Notes under the pieces: generated by a model | What the model was told of the DNA's origin: nothing | Database searches by the model: none | The model's input: only the letters and a program-made list of their open reading frames with translations | Part shown: positions 26,362 through 35,313 of the stretch, one piece after another | Layout: each line of letters opens with the position of its first letter | How positions within the stretch are numbered: the first letter of the stretch is position 1 | NCBI RefSeq assembly: GCF_039539445.1 | Contig: NZ_BAABDD010000001.1 | Span: forward strand, 434,001-498,000 | DNA: 64,000 bases | DNA from: Salinactinospora qingdaonensis | Lineage (GTDB): Bacteria > Actinomycetota > Actinomycetes > Streptosporangiales > Streptosporangiaceae | Direction: 5' to 3' | Translations under genes and position numbers: made by a program

Positions 26362-26384
26362 GGCGGCCTTCCCGAAAGGCCGCC
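26362..26384 (+). terminator. Terminator hairpin after the sigma factor gene
   Basis: GGCGGCCTT and AAGGCCGCC form a perfect 9-bp stem with a 5-base loop, 24 bp after the stop codon. Confidence 0.65.
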
Positions 26385-26556
26385 GGCGCTGTCCCACAAT
26401 GAACCGTCGCAGTAGGCACCAAGGCTGCGGGGCAGACACCTGAACCACGGCGCGACCATGGGGGTGGAGCGGGCGGCGCAGCCACGGCTGTCGAGTGGGA
26501 ACGGGCGAACTCGCCGGACTAAGCTGGCTAGAGTCGGTTGATCCAGGAGAACGGCC

Positions 26557-29529
26557 ATGTTCGAGTTCCGCGTGCTCGGCGCGTTGGAGATCACCCGCGA
26601 CGGTGTGCGGGTGCCTGTGCCGAGCCGTCGGCAACGAGCCCTGCTCGTTCGGCTACTGGTAGGGGACGGACGTGTGGTGCCCGCCGACGACCTCATCACG
26701 GCCGTGTGGGAGGACGATCCCCCGCGGCGGGCGCAGCACGCCCTGCACACCCAGGTATCGCGACTACGTAGCCTGCTCGCCCCGGCCTGTGAACTCGTGG
26801 TGACCCAGCCGCCGGGCTACGCCCTCCCCGTAGCCCCCGAGACGGTCGACGCACGGCGCTTCGAAGCTGCGATCGAGCGGGCACGCGCCCTGCTGGCCGA
26901 GACTCCCACTGCGGCGGCCGAGACTTTCAACGCGGCGTTGACATTGTGGCGCGGCCCGGCCTACGCCGAGTTCGCAGAGTCGTTCGCGCAAGCTGCGGCG
27001 GTGCGCCTGGAGGAGCTCCGGCGCGCTGCTCGCGAGGAGCGGTGCGAGGCGCTGCTGGCAGCAGGGGAGCCAGAGCGGGCCGTAAGCGAACTCGGCGCCG
27101 TGGTGGCGGCTCACCCGCTACGGGAACGTCCGCACGGCCAGCTCATGCGGGCACTGTCGCTGACCGGCCGCCAGTCCGAAGCGCTACGCGTCTACCGCGA
27201 CTTCCAGCAGCGTCAACGCGACGAGTTGGGGGTGGACCCCTCGCCCGCGCTGGGCCGGCTGCATGAACAGGTACTGCGCCACGAGATCGAGCGGTCTGCG
27301 GCGGCTCCGCCAAGGGGCGACGTCAGTGAACAGGAACCGGGGGCGACGACGGCGATCCCCACACCGTTGACCGGCTTTGTGGGGCGGGCGGCGGAACTAC
27401 ACACGTTGGGCGAGCTGATCGAGGAAAACCGTATCGTCACGCTGGTGGGGCCGGGCGGTATAGGCAAAACCCGACTCGCGTGGGAGTTGGCGCTACGACT
27501 GTCCAAAGCTTCCCGCCCGGTGTGGTGGGTGGACCTCAGCCCGGCGGGAGAGGCTGCCGATGTCGTCCACCGCTTCAGCCGCGCGTTGGGACTGCACGAA
27601 CCGGCCGAAGGAGATATGGCGGAGTTCCTGGTTGAGGCGTTACGTGGCGTGAACGGCGTCATCGTGGTCGACAACTGCGAGCATGTCGTGTGTGCGGTCG
27701 CCGGACTGCTGGAACGGATCGCGCAGTGGTGCCCGGGCGCGGTTCTGTTGGCCACCAGCCGTGAACGACTCGCGGTACCCGGTGAGCGGGTGATGGCGGT
27801 CTCGTCGTTGCCCACCGTTGAACACTCCGGCGAGGCGGGACGGTGGGAAAGTGCCGCGGTGGCGCTGTTCGTGGACCGGCTCCATTCCTCGGGCGGCCCC
27901 GACTTGGACAGTGGCGATATGGCGCTGGTGGCTGAGCTGTGCCGGCGGTTAGACGGGTTGCCGCTGGCTATCGAGTTGGCCGCGGCACGTTCCCGCAGTT
28001 TGGGGCTCGCTGCGATGGCCGAGCGTTCCCCGCTGGAGTTGTTGGGCGGTGGCCGCGGTGACGAGGGGCGCCACCGCAGCGTACGCGCGGTCTTGGACTG
28101 GTCGTACGACCTACTGTCGGCTGAGGAACGGGCGCTGCTGCGCCGGCTGACCGTATTCAACGGGCACTTCACCCTCGACGACGCCGAGCGGGTGTGCGCC
28201 GACGAGTACCTCGAAAGCCGCCGGGTCGCGGTGTGTCTGGCCGGTCTCGTGGACAAGTCGATGGTGGCCGGACCGGAACGGGACCGCTACCGGCTACTCG
28301 ACACGGTGCGGGCCTACGCGAGCGAGCGGTTGACTGAGCAGGAAGATACCGCTCTGCTCGACGCGGCGCACGCCCGCCACTTCGTAGAGATGGCCGAACG
28401 GGCCGCGCAGGAACTGCGCACCCCGGAGGAGCCGGTGTGGGTAGCCCGGATCACCGAGCGTCTCGACGAGTTCCGGATCGTGCACCGGTGGGCGTGTGCC
28501 AACGACGTCGACCTGGCGGTACGGCTATCCGCGGCGCTGGCCGGCTACGCCGGATACCGGATGCGCTTCGAGGTCCAGGAGTGGGCCGAGACCGCGGCGG
28601 CGCTGCCGGGGGCCGCGCAGCATCCGCTGCGGGCGGCGGCGCTGGCCTCGGCCGCCAACGGGGCGTGGGGGCGCGGCGACTTCTCGCGCGCGGCGGAGTT
28701 GGCCAGGCAGGGCCTGGCCGCGGCTGCGGGCGGCTCCCCTGTGCTGGCCGCCGCGTCGCTGCTTGTCCTCGGCGACGTCGCGCTGCTGGAGGGCAAGTTC
28801 GTTGAGGCCGCTGAAACCTACGGTGCGGTGGCAGGGGCTGCCGGTGACGACGATTTGGTCAGTGCCGCTGAAGCGCTGGGCAGCCAGGCGGTGGCGCTGA
28901 GCTACCAGGGCGACACCACCGAGGCGCTGCCTCTGGCGGACGCAGCCCGCCGTGTGGCCCAGGAACTGGGGGCGCCCGGGCCGATCGCGCTGTCGCTGTA
29001 CTTCTCGGGCGAGTGCCGGCTGGTCGACGCTCCGGAGCGGGCGCTAGAACTGCTGTCGCAGTCGCGGCGACTGGCTGCGGAGGTGGATGCGGTGTTCATC
29101 ACCGGAGTCGCAACCGTGTCGTCGGTGTCGTTGCGGGCGCGCGCGGCGAGTGACCCGGTGGCGGCCCTGGCCGCCTACCGGGAAGCGGTCGAACACTGGC
29201 GTCGGATCGGCAACCGGACGCAGCAGTGGGTGACGCTGCGCAACGTGGTCCCGTTGCTGGTGCGAGCGGGCCAGGAGGAGACAGCGTGCCTGCTGCACGG
29301 TGCCCTGGCAGCGGCCCCGGCTCGGCTGCCCGACGACGCGCCCGAAGCCTCGCCGCTGGCCGCTGCCATCGCTCGAGCACGGCGGCTGCTGGGCGACGCG
29401 GCGGCCGAGGCCGCCCAGCAGCGAGGCCGTCGGGCGGGCCTGGACGATCTGGTCAACCGCGTTCTGGCCGCGGTCGAGGCCGCGGCGGCCGGACGAGTGC
29501 CTGTGGATCAGGCGGGGTCGAGCCGGTAG
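26557..29529 (+). CDS. Second SARP/BTAD regulator with STAND ATPase and TPR region
   Basis: A 990-residue regulator. Residues 1-90 form the winged helix (VPSRRQRALLVRLLVGDGRV) and ~95-240 the BTAD domain ending LGVDPSPALGRLHEQ. The nucleotide-binding domain has Walker A GPGGIGKT at residues 298-305 and Walker B region VIVVDNCEHV; the rest is TPR-like helices rich in Ala. At least two leucine codons are TTA (for example 27640-27642). It overlaps the convergent methyltransferase gene by 22 bp. The repeats at 30.64-30.72 kb, spaced like SARP sites, make the flanking methyltransferase and GNAT genes plausible targets. Confidence 0.88.
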   Translation: MFEFRVLGALEITRDGVRVPVPSRRQRALLVRLLVGDGRVVPADDLITAVWEDDPPRRAQHALHTQVSRLRSLLAPACELVVTQPPGYALPVAPETVDARRFEAAIERARALLAETPTAAAETFNAALTLWRGPAYAEFAESFAQAAAVRLEELRRAAREERCEALLAAGEPERAVSELGAVVAAHPLRERPHGQLMRALSLTGRQSEALRVYRDFQQRQRDELGVDPSPALGRLHEQVLRHEIERSAAAPPRGDVSEQEPGATTAIPTPLTGFVGRAAELHTLGELIEENRIVTLVGPGGIGKTRLAWELALRLSKASRPVWWVDLSPAGEAADVVHRFSRALGLHEPAEGDMAEFLVEALRGVNGVIVVDNCEHVVCAVAGLLERIAQWCPGAVLLATSRERLAVPGERVMAVSSLPTVEHSGEAGRWESAAVALFVDRLHSSGGPDLDSGDMALVAELCRRLDGLPLAIELAAARSRSLGLAAMAERSPLELLGGGRGDEGRHRSVRAVLDWSYDLLSAEERALLRRLTVFNGHFTLDDAERVCADEYLESRRVAVCLAGLVDKSMVAGPERDRYRLLDTVRAYASERLTEQEDTALLDAAHARHFVEMAERAAQELRTPEEPVWVARITERLDEFRIVHRWACANDVDLAVRLSAALAGYAGYRMRFEVQEWAETAAALPGAAQHPLRAAALASAANGAWGRGDFSRAAELARQGLAAAAGGSPVLAAASLLVLGDVALLEGKFVEAAETYGAVAGAAGDDDLVSAAEALGSQAVALSYQGDTTEALPLADAARRVAQELGAPGPIALSLYFSGECRLVDAPERALELLSQSRRLAAEVDAVFITGVATVSSVSLRARAASDPVAALAAYREAVEHWRRIGNRTQQWVTLRNVVPLLVRAGQEETACLLHGALAAAPARLPDDAPEASPLAAAIARARRLLGDAAAEAAQQRGRRAGLDDLVNRVLAAVEAAAAGRVPVDQAGSSR

Positions 29530-30605
29530 AAGCGCCACAGGTCGTGCTCGATCGGCAGTTCCGCGCACTCGGCGAACCCCGCCTGCTGTGCATACGCGCA
29601 GAGGGTGTCGGGGCGCAGTACGGTCCCGGCCTCGACGGTGGCGCCCTCTGCCCGGGTCGCGGGCAGGCAGTGCAGCACGCTGAAGCCGTAGTTGAGCCGT
29701 TCCAGCAGGTCGCCGGGCGCTGTGAAGTGTTGGGCGACGCGCTCGTCGGCGATGAGCACCGCTCCCCCGTCTGTGAGGAGGCTACGCGCGGTGCGCAGCA
29801 CCGCCACCGGGTCGGCCATGTCGTGGAACGCCTCGAAGACGCACACCAGGTCGTAGCCCGGGGCGGCCGCCTCGGGTGCGGCGGCGTCGGCGTGTTCAAA
29901 GGTGACACGCTCGCTCAGTCCAGAGCGCTGGGCGTTGGCGCGGGCCTCGTCGACGGAAGCCGCGTCGAGGTCGACGCCGTGCACGCTCACGGCAGGGAAC
30001 GCCTCGGCGATCGCGATACTGGACCAGCCGGTGCCACACCCCAGGTCGAGTACGCGGGCGGGACCGGTGGTGAGGCGGGCGTGGATATCGGGCAGGGTGG
30101 CGACCCATTCGGTGATCTGGCTGAGGTATCCCGGCCGGTTGACACCGGCGATGCCGTGGCGCGTGCCCGCCCCGTAGGTCTCGTAGCTGACGCCGCCGCC
30201 GCTGCGGAAGGCTTCGGCCACCTCGGGCAGCACCGTGACGAAGCTGGTGATGAAGCCGGGCAATGTGGCGACGTAGGCGGGGCTGTCCTCGTCGAGCAGG
30301 GCTTCGCGCGGGCCGTCGGGCAGCGTGAACACGCGAGCGTAGGGGTCGGTGTCGGTGTCCGCGGCGCGTACGAGCCCGACGACGGCCTGCTGCTCCAGCC
30401 ACTCGCGGGCGTAGCGCGGGTGGATACCGGCGCTCTCGGCCAGCCCGCGGGGATCGGTGGCACCTTCGGCGAGCACGCGGTACAGCCCTAGCCGCACGCC
30501 CAACTCGGTACCGAGCACCTCCATCATCGTGGCGGCGTTACCGATGAACCGCTCGGCGGTCTCCTCTGCGGTGGGGGCCGTCCAGGTGGTCGCGTCGGTA
30601 GTCAT
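29508..30605 (-). CDS. Class I SAM-dependent methyltransferase (Rv2258c-like)
   Basis: A 365-residue protein with an N-terminal helical, winged-helix-like dimerisation region (residues ~15-110) and a C-terminal Rossmann methyltransferase. Motif I is VLDLGCGTGWSSIAIAEAFP, and VHGVDLDAASVDEARANAQ carries the acidic residue that binds SAM ribose. FEAFHDMADPVAVLRTARSL is motif III/IV. The arrangement matches the Rv2258c family of putative small-molecule methyltransferases. Ribosome site AAGGAGG precedes ATG 30605. It is divergent from a GNAT-like gene across a region with 11-bp-phased boxes. Confidence 0.85.
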   Translation of the reverse strand: MTTDATTWTAPTAEETAERFIGNAATMMEVLGTELGVRLGLYRVLAEGATDPRGLAESAGIHPRYAREWLEQQAVVGLVRAADTDTDPYARVFTLPDGPREALLDEDSPAYVATLPGFITSFVTVLPEVAEAFRSGGGVSYETYGAGTRHGIAGVNRPGYLSQITEWVATLPDIHARLTTGPARVLDLGCGTGWSSIAIAEAFPAVSVHGVDLDAASVDEARANAQRSGLSERVTFEHADAAAPEAAAPGYDLVCVFEAFHDMADPVAVLRTARSLLTDGGAVLIADERVAQHFTAPGDLLERLNYGFSVLHCLPATRAEGATVEAGTVLRPDTLCAYAQQAGFAECAELPIEHDLWRFYRLDPA

Positions 30606-30643
30606 GGGTGACCTCCTTGAGATCGGTCAGAGTCTGGTTGTCA

Positions 30644-30722
30644 GGTTCACTGCCCCGGCTCACAGCCGGCTCACGCCGCACTCCCAACCTGGTGTGAGCC
30701 CGGTGAAAGCGGGGTGTGAGCC
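30644..30722. promoter_or_regulatory. Phased heptamer array, probable SARP binding region
   Basis: Between the divergent methyltransferase and GNAT genes: GGCTCAC at 30657 and 30668 (exactly 11 bp apart), and on the opposite strand sense GTGAGCC at 30694 and 30716 (22 bp apart, with a degenerate copy GAAAGCG midway at 30705). A further GGTTCAC lies at 30644. Heptamers repeated at 11-bp steps are the hallmark of SARP/AfsR operators; the AfsR consensus itself contains GTTCAC. Confidence 0.65.
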
Positions 30723-30782
30723 GGGGGCGGTGCCATAGCGAATGCAACCGAGTGGCCGACCAAGACTGAGGAGGTGATGGTC

Positions 30783-31577
30783 GTGTCTATGGCAGAGACC
30801 ATCTCCGACGCCCGCTCCGACGCGGCGGGCGACACGCTGACCGGACAGTTCGTCCGAAACGTCGCCGCGGCCTGTGAGGGGCCGGTCGCAGCGATGGGTG
30901 GCGTGGTGCGGCGCACGCCGGAGGTGTCGATCGCGGTGCTGGACCGGCCGTTCGGCTGGCTGCACGGGGCGACCCTGCTGCGTCCGCTGACCGCCGAGCG
31001 TGTCGATCCGGTGCTGGAGCAGGTGGAGCACGCGGCGGCGGGCGGCGCGGGCGAGGTGCTGCTGTGGAGCGCGTGGCCCACCCCTGATCTGCGGGAACGC
31101 GGGTGGCAGCTACACGGGTACCCGACGTTTTTGGTGCTGCCGCCGGGAGGGCTGGCCGGGCCGGCGCCGCAGGCGGAAGTGAGCGAGGTGACCGACACCG
31201 AGGGGGTGCGCGTCTACGAGCGCATCGTGGTCGAGGGGTATCCGATCCCCGAATTGCAGCCCTACCGGCCCGGCTGCTATCTGGATGAGCGCATCCTCGC
31301 GGAGCGGCGGCAGCGGATGTGGGTGGCCTGGCACGAGGGAGAGCCGGCCGCCATCGGCACGTTGTTCACCGAGGCGGGAATCGCGCACCTGGCGCTGGGG
31401 GTGACCCTGCCGCACGCCCGGCGGCACGGGTTGTGGAAAGCGCTGGTGCACGAGCGGGTCGCCAGCGCCAGTGGTCTGCCGGTCGGCGTGATCGCCAGCG
31501 ACATGAGCCGCCCGGGACTGGAAGAGCTGGGCTTTTTGAGCATCAACCGCTTCACGCTGTGGGGCCTGTCGCGCTGA
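30783..31577 (+). CDS. GNAT-fold acetyltransferase-like protein
   Basis: A ~264-residue protein. Its C-terminal part has a GNAT-like layout: the strand AAIGTLFTEAGIAHLALGVT followed by PHARRHGLWKALVHERV, which replaces the Arg/Gln-x-x-Gly acetyl-CoA loop, and FLSINRFTLWGLSR at the end, as in the 'yGF....t..l' tail. The N-terminal ~120 residues may be a degenerate second GNAT lobe. AGGAGG at 30769-30774 is best spaced (8 bases) for a GTG at 30783; GTG 30774 and ATG 30777 are open but too close. Substrate unknown. Confidence 0.65.
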   Translation: MSMAETISDARSDAAGDTLTGQFVRNVAAACEGPVAAMGGVVRRTPEVSIAVLDRPFGWLHGATLLRPLTAERVDPVLEQVEHAAAGGAGEVLLWSAWPTPDLRERGWQLHGYPTFLVLPPGGLAGPAPQAEVSEVTDTEGVRVYERIVVEGYPIPELQPYRPGCYLDERILAERRQRMWVAWHEGEPAAIGTLFTEAGIAHLALGVTLPHARRHGLWKALVHERVASASGLPVGVIASDMSRPGLEELGFLSINRFTLWGLSR

Positions 31578-31678
31578 GCGCATCGCGGGCCCGGCTCGGC
31601 GAAAATGCGGCGGCGTCCCTGCCGGAACCGGTGCCGATCGGCCCGGTCAGGGACGCTGCGGTGGCTGCTAGTCGCCGC

Positions 31679-32725
31679 TCACCGCTGCTCGGCGCGGCCG
31701 TAGGTGACCGCGTGCACCGGCGCCAGGCCGAACGAACCGATGTCGGTAAAACCGTGCCGGGAGAGCAGCCCGTCGTAGAAGCTGCGGGCGACGAGCTGGT
31801 CGTCGATCTGGGCCTCGAAGAACTGGATGCCGCTCATGATGCGCCCGGGCACGCTGCGCAGGCCCGTCTCGTCTTCGGGGAAAGGGAAGTCGGAGATGAC
31901 GAACCACCCGCCCGGCTTCAGGGCACGGTGGATGTTGTCGGTCACTCGGTCGATGTCGCGGCACTCGTGCATCGAGATGTTGTTGATGACGACGGTGTAC
32001 GAGGCGTCGAGGTCGAGGTCCTCCAGCGGGCTCACCATCAGATGGACCCGATCGGCCACCCCCGCCTCTCGGAGTCGCTCGGCGGCCATCTCCACCGAGT
32101 GGGCGTCCCCGTCCACGCCGGTGATCTCGCAGTTCGGGTAGGTCTGGGCCAGCCGCACGAGCCCTGTTCCCGAACCGCAGGCGGTGTCGAGCACCCGACA
32201 GCCCGCCTCGAGGTGTTGGGCGAGGCCGGGAATCTGTTCGAGCCCGCCGGGCACTAGTCGGGTGTAGAAGGGAGTGCCGGTACCGGCGACCTCCCGGATG
32301 AACTCAGGGCTGCACTCGTCCCACCACAGCCGCTCGCCTGTGGCGAGCGTGCGCTCGAATCGGTCGAAGACCTCCGGCTGGTTCAAGACGGTGAACAGCC
32401 CGCCGGCATAGGCCGGCGACGAGACGTCGAGGAGCAGGGTCGCCATGTGGGGCGCGAGCCGGTAGGTCGCGCCGTCGCGCTCGCACACGCTCGCACCGAA
32501 GGCGGCCCGGCACCACACACCGACGTAGAAGGGGTCGAGATCGAGCTGTTCCGCGAGGTCGTCAGCGCTGGCGCCGCCGGGCTCGGCCGCGGCCAGCGCC
32601 TCAATGAGTCCGGAGCGCAGTCCCAGGGCGACGGTGCGGTAGCCGATGTAGCCGGCGGGTAGCTGCAACAGCGTTTTGGCCTGGTCGGCGAGTGGGGCCT
32701 CGGTGGTGGGGTGGGTGGCGGTCAT
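31679..32725 (-). CDS. Class I SAM-dependent methyltransferase, second copy
   Basis: A 348-residue methyltransferase. The N-terminal helices (residues ~15-110, IEALAAAEPGGASADDLAEQ) form a winged-helix-like region, and motif I is VLDTACGSGTGLVRLAQTYP with ITGVDGDAHSVEMAAERL as motif II. Its layout parallels the Rv2258c-like enzyme at 29.5 kb, but the sequences differ clearly, so they are distant paralogues. It is divergent from the HxlR regulator and shares its operator region, so it is the likely HxlR target. Confidence 0.83.
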   Translation of the reverse strand: MTATHPTTEAPLADQAKTLLQLPAGYIGYRTVALGLRSGLIEALAAAEPGGASADDLAEQLDLDPFYVGVWCRAAFGASVCERDGATYRLAPHMATLLLDVSSPAYAGGLFTVLNQPEVFDRFERTLATGERLWWDECSPEFIREVAGTGTPFYTRLVPGGLEQIPGLAQHLEAGCRVLDTACGSGTGLVRLAQTYPNCEITGVDGDAHSVEMAAERLREAGVADRVHLMVSPLEDLDLDASYTVVINNISMHECRDIDRVTDNIHRALKPGGWFVISDFPFPEDETGLRSVPGRIMSGIQFFEAQIDDQLVARSFYDGLLSRHGFTDIGSFGLAPVHAVTYGRAEQR

Positions 32726-32794
32726 GGTTGTTCTCTCCTCACACAGGTGTGACCGGACATGACCACGATCGGGGTGTGAGGAGGGCGCTGACCA

Positions 32795-32831
32795 GTACTG
32801 GAGCTGTACTCCCCCGGTACAACATCTGTAC
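32795..32831. promoter_or_regulatory. Four GTAC boxes at exact 11-bp steps (probable HxlR operator)
   Basis: GTAC occurs at 32795, 32806, 32817 and 32828, each exactly 11 bp from the next, in the divergent promoter between the methyltransferase (start 32725) and the HxlR regulator (start 32867). One box per helical turn on one DNA face suits cooperative binding of a dimeric winged-helix regulator; HxlR-family operators often contain paired GTAC half-sites. Confidence 0.7.
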
Positions 32832-32866
32832 TACCCAGAGGGGAGCGGCTGGCCTAGTCTCGCGAT

Positions 32867-33553
32867 ATGGGCACCTACAAACAGTTCTGTCCCGTCGCCA
32901 AGGCGATGGAACTGCTCGACGAGCGCTGGACGCTGCTGATCATCCGGGAGCTGATCGCCGGGAGCACGCACTTCAACGAACTGCGGCGCGGGGTGCCGCG
33001 CATGTCGCCGGCGCTGCTGAGCAAGCGGTTGCAGCGCCTGGTCCGCGCCGGGATCGTGGAGCGCCACGACGACGGCAACCGGGTGAGGTATGCCCTCAGC
33101 CCCGCCGGGCGGGAGCTGGAACCGGTGGTGGAGACGCTGGGCACATGGGGAATCCGGTGGATCGGCGAGTTGGGCGACGAGGATCTCGACCCACAGCTAC
33201 TCGTCTGGGACATGCACCGCAACATCGACCTTGCCGCCGTCCCCCGAGGTCGCACCGTGGTCAGGCTGTCGTTTACCGACGTAGCGCACGGTAGCCGAAG
33301 CTGGTGGCTGGTCATCACGCCCGAGAGCGTCGATGTATGCGACAGCGACCCGGGCCACCCGATTGACCTCGGGGTGCACTGCGGGCTTCGGACCCTCGTG
33401 CGGATATGGCGTGGCGACATCGACTGGAGCACAGCGCTGTGCGAGGAGTTGTTGGAGGTCGTGGGCTCACCCCACCTCGCCCGGGCGTTCCCAAGATGGC
33501 TGCGGCTGTCGATGTTCGCGAGCGTGCCCCGGGCCTCTGCGCCCCTGGGCTGA
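32867..33553 (+). CDS. HxlR-family regulator with C-terminal SCP2-like domain
   Basis: A 228-residue regulator. Residues ~1-100 are the HxlR winged helix: an N-terminal Cys (FCPVAKAMELL), ERWTLLIIRELIAGSTHFNEL and MSPALLSKRLQRLVRAGIVE. The rest resembles a sterol-carrier-protein-2 domain (WWLVITPESVDVCDSDPG, then DLGVHCGLRTLVRIWRGD), a common actinobacterial fusion that may bind a hydrophobic ligand. It lies 36 bp after the GTAC array, so autoregulation and control of the divergent methyltransferase are likely. Confidence 0.88.
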   Translation: MGTYKQFCPVAKAMELLDERWTLLIIRELIAGSTHFNELRRGVPRMSPALLSKRLQRLVRAGIVERHDDGNRVRYALSPAGRELEPVVETLGTWGIRWIGELGDEDLDPQLLVWDMHRNIDLAAVPRGRTVVRLSFTDVAHGSRSWWLVITPESVDVCDSDPGHPIDLGVHCGLRTLVRIWRGDIDWSTALCEELLEVVGSPHLARAFPRWLRLSMFASVPRASAPLG

Positions 33554-33683
33554 CCCTTGCCCGCTCGCAGCGGTGAGATGCCGGCCGGCGGGTGCCTCCC
33601 AGTACACTCCCCTTGTGCCCCTGCAGATCTGGCGCTGTGGGAGGCCGTGCGTAACGTGGCGCGCCCCGGGGGCCGATTAACAG

Positions 33684-33756
33684 TGCGCCATCAGGGACTC
33701 GAACCCCGAACCCACTGATTAAGAGTCAGTTGCTCTGCCGATTGAGCTAATGGCGC
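33684..33756 (-). tRNA. tRNA-Lys(CTT)
   Basis: 73-nt cloverleaf on the minus strand: acceptor GCGCCAT/ATGGCGC, D-arm AGCTCAATCGGCAGAGC, anticodon loop CTCTTAA with anticodon CTT between ACTGA/TCAGT stems, T-arm GGTTCGAGTCC. Discriminator A; CCA is not encoded. Near-identical to the copy at 44.85 kb. Confidence 0.97.
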
Positions 33757-34110
33757 GGGTTGTGCCGCCAGCGGTTGCGGCGCTCAACTGGGTCTTAGTT
33801 TATCCGATGGGCGGGGCGCTCTCGCCCGTAACGCCGCTACGGGCGACCATCGTGACGGCTGTTTCCGTGGCCGCGTGACCCGCGGAGCTGCTTGGGTAGC
33901 CAACGGCGACGGTAACAGCGCCGCTGGGCTGGTACACGATCGTGTCATCACCGGCCCCAGAGATCTAAGCTCGACCCATAAGCCCCGCGCGCCACACACC
34001 CAGGACGGCTACGTGACAGACCAACAAGGACACCCCCGCCCCGACCGCGTTCCGTGCACCGCCCAGCGCGGCGCGCGCCCGGCAGCGCTGGTCAGATCCA
34101 AGGACACGCC
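33757..34110. other. Intergenic region upstream of the kinase gene
   Basis: 354 bp between the tRNA and the kinase. It contains tRNA promoter sequence near its left end and the AAGGA ribosome site of the kinase at its right end. No gene or conserved RNA is seen. Confidence 0.4.
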
Positions 34111-35172
34111 ATGATCGCGCGGGGGCCGCGCCGGCTACAGCGCCTCCGCCCCGACGATCCGCGCACCGTGGGCGCCTATGACATCGTCGGCCGTATCGGT
34201 TCGGGCGGCATGGGCACCGTCTATGCGGGCACGACCGACGAACTCAGTGGCTATATCGCGATCAAGGTCGTTCACGGCGAGCACGCGGCCAACCAAGAGT
34301 TCCGCAAGCGTTTCGCTCGCGAGGCCAAGCTGATGGCCCGCGTCGACAGCCCGTGCCTGGCCCGGTTCATCCACGCCGACGTGGAGGCCGAACTGCCGTG
34401 GTTGGCCACCGAGTTCGTCCCCGGCCCGACACTGCGCCATTACGTGGAACGCCACCAGCCGCTGCGCGGCGGCATGCTGTTGGGGTTGGCGGCCGGCACG
34501 GCCGAGGCGCTGCGGTCGATCCATGCGGCGGGCATCGTGCACCGCGACTTGAAGCCGAGCAACATCATCTTGGCCCCCGAAGCGCCGAAGCTACTCGACT
34601 TCGGGATCGCCTACGCCGACGAGGACCCGACCTGGTGGCTGCGGGTGCGCCGGGTCTACCGGGGGGCGCGCGAGCGGCGCGTTTCCCCGCCCCGCGTGCC
34701 CAGCCAGTCGAGCAAATCGGGCTCGGGGGGAGGCGACCGGGTGGGGACGCCCGGCTGGATCAGCCCGGAGCAGTACCAGCGCAAGGCGGTCAGTGACCGC
34801 TCTGACATCTTCCTGTGGGGAGCGCTGGTGGGCTTCGCCGCGGCGCGGCACGACCCGTTCGGCCATGGCCCACCTAAGGAGATGGCCCGGCGGGTCCTGC
34901 ACGAGCAGCCCGACCTACAGGGGCTCCCCCCTCAGCTCAAGGAGTTGGTGCTGGCGGCGATGGCGAAGAACCCTGATGACCGCCCCAGCTCCAAAGAGGT
35001 CCTTCAGCGCGTTCTGGAGCTTGCCGAACCGGGCGAGGAGGCGCCCGCGGGCGACCGGCAGCGGTTGCGGGCCCTGCTCAGCAGGGAGTGGACCCGCGTC
35101 TCGGACCGGCTGCCCAAACCTCCCCGGCCGGCGCTGCGGGAGATACTGACCAGCCGACGCGAGCAGCCGTGA
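34111..35172 (+). CDS. Cytosolic Hanks-type Ser/Thr protein kinase
   Basis: A 353-residue kinase made almost only of the catalytic domain. Gly-rich loop IGSGGMGTVYAG, ATP-anchoring Lys in IAIKVV, catalytic loop HRDLKPSNI and DFG in LLDFGIAYA are all intact. Between DFG and the SPEQ motif lies an unusually long (~45-residue) Arg/Ser/Gly-rich activation segment. There is no TM helix or PASTA domain, unlike PknB. The frame is open to 34054, but AAGGA and the ATG at 34111 mark the start. It converges on the SPFH/AAA operon and could phosphorylate its members; this is inference from position only. Confidence 0.88.
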   Translation: MIARGPRRLQRLRPDDPRTVGAYDIVGRIGSGGMGTVYAGTTDELSGYIAIKVVHGEHAANQEFRKRFAREAKLMARVDSPCLARFIHADVEAELPWLATEFVPGPTLRHYVERHQPLRGGMLLGLAAGTAEALRSIHAAGIVHRDLKPSNIILAPEAPKLLDFGIAYADEDPTWWLRVRRVYRGARERRVSPPRVPSQSSKSGSGGGDRVGTPGWISPEQYQRKAVSDRSDIFLWGALVGFAAARHDPFGHGPPKEMARRVLHEQPDLQGLPPQLKELVLAAMAKNPDDRPSSKEVLQRVLELAEPGEEAPAGDRQRLRALLSREWTRVSDRLPKPPRPALREILTSRREQP

Positions 35173-35253
35173 CCCGTCCCGCCAGACAGGCCACGTGACC
35201 ACCTGCCGGCCGGCGAACCGTTAACCGAGCCGATAGCCTTGGCCTGGCGGCTT

Positions 35254-35293
35254 CCGCGCCACGATCGCCACGCAGGGCGCCCTCGTGGCGCGG
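35254..35293. terminator. Terminator hairpin between convergent kinase and SPFH genes
   Basis: Perfect 11-bp stem CCGCGCCACGA / TCGTGGCGCGG with an 18-base loop, followed on the plus strand by TTTC. It can serve both convergent genes. Confidence 0.65.
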
Positions 35294-35313
35294 TTTCGGG
35301 GCCGGCGGCGCAC

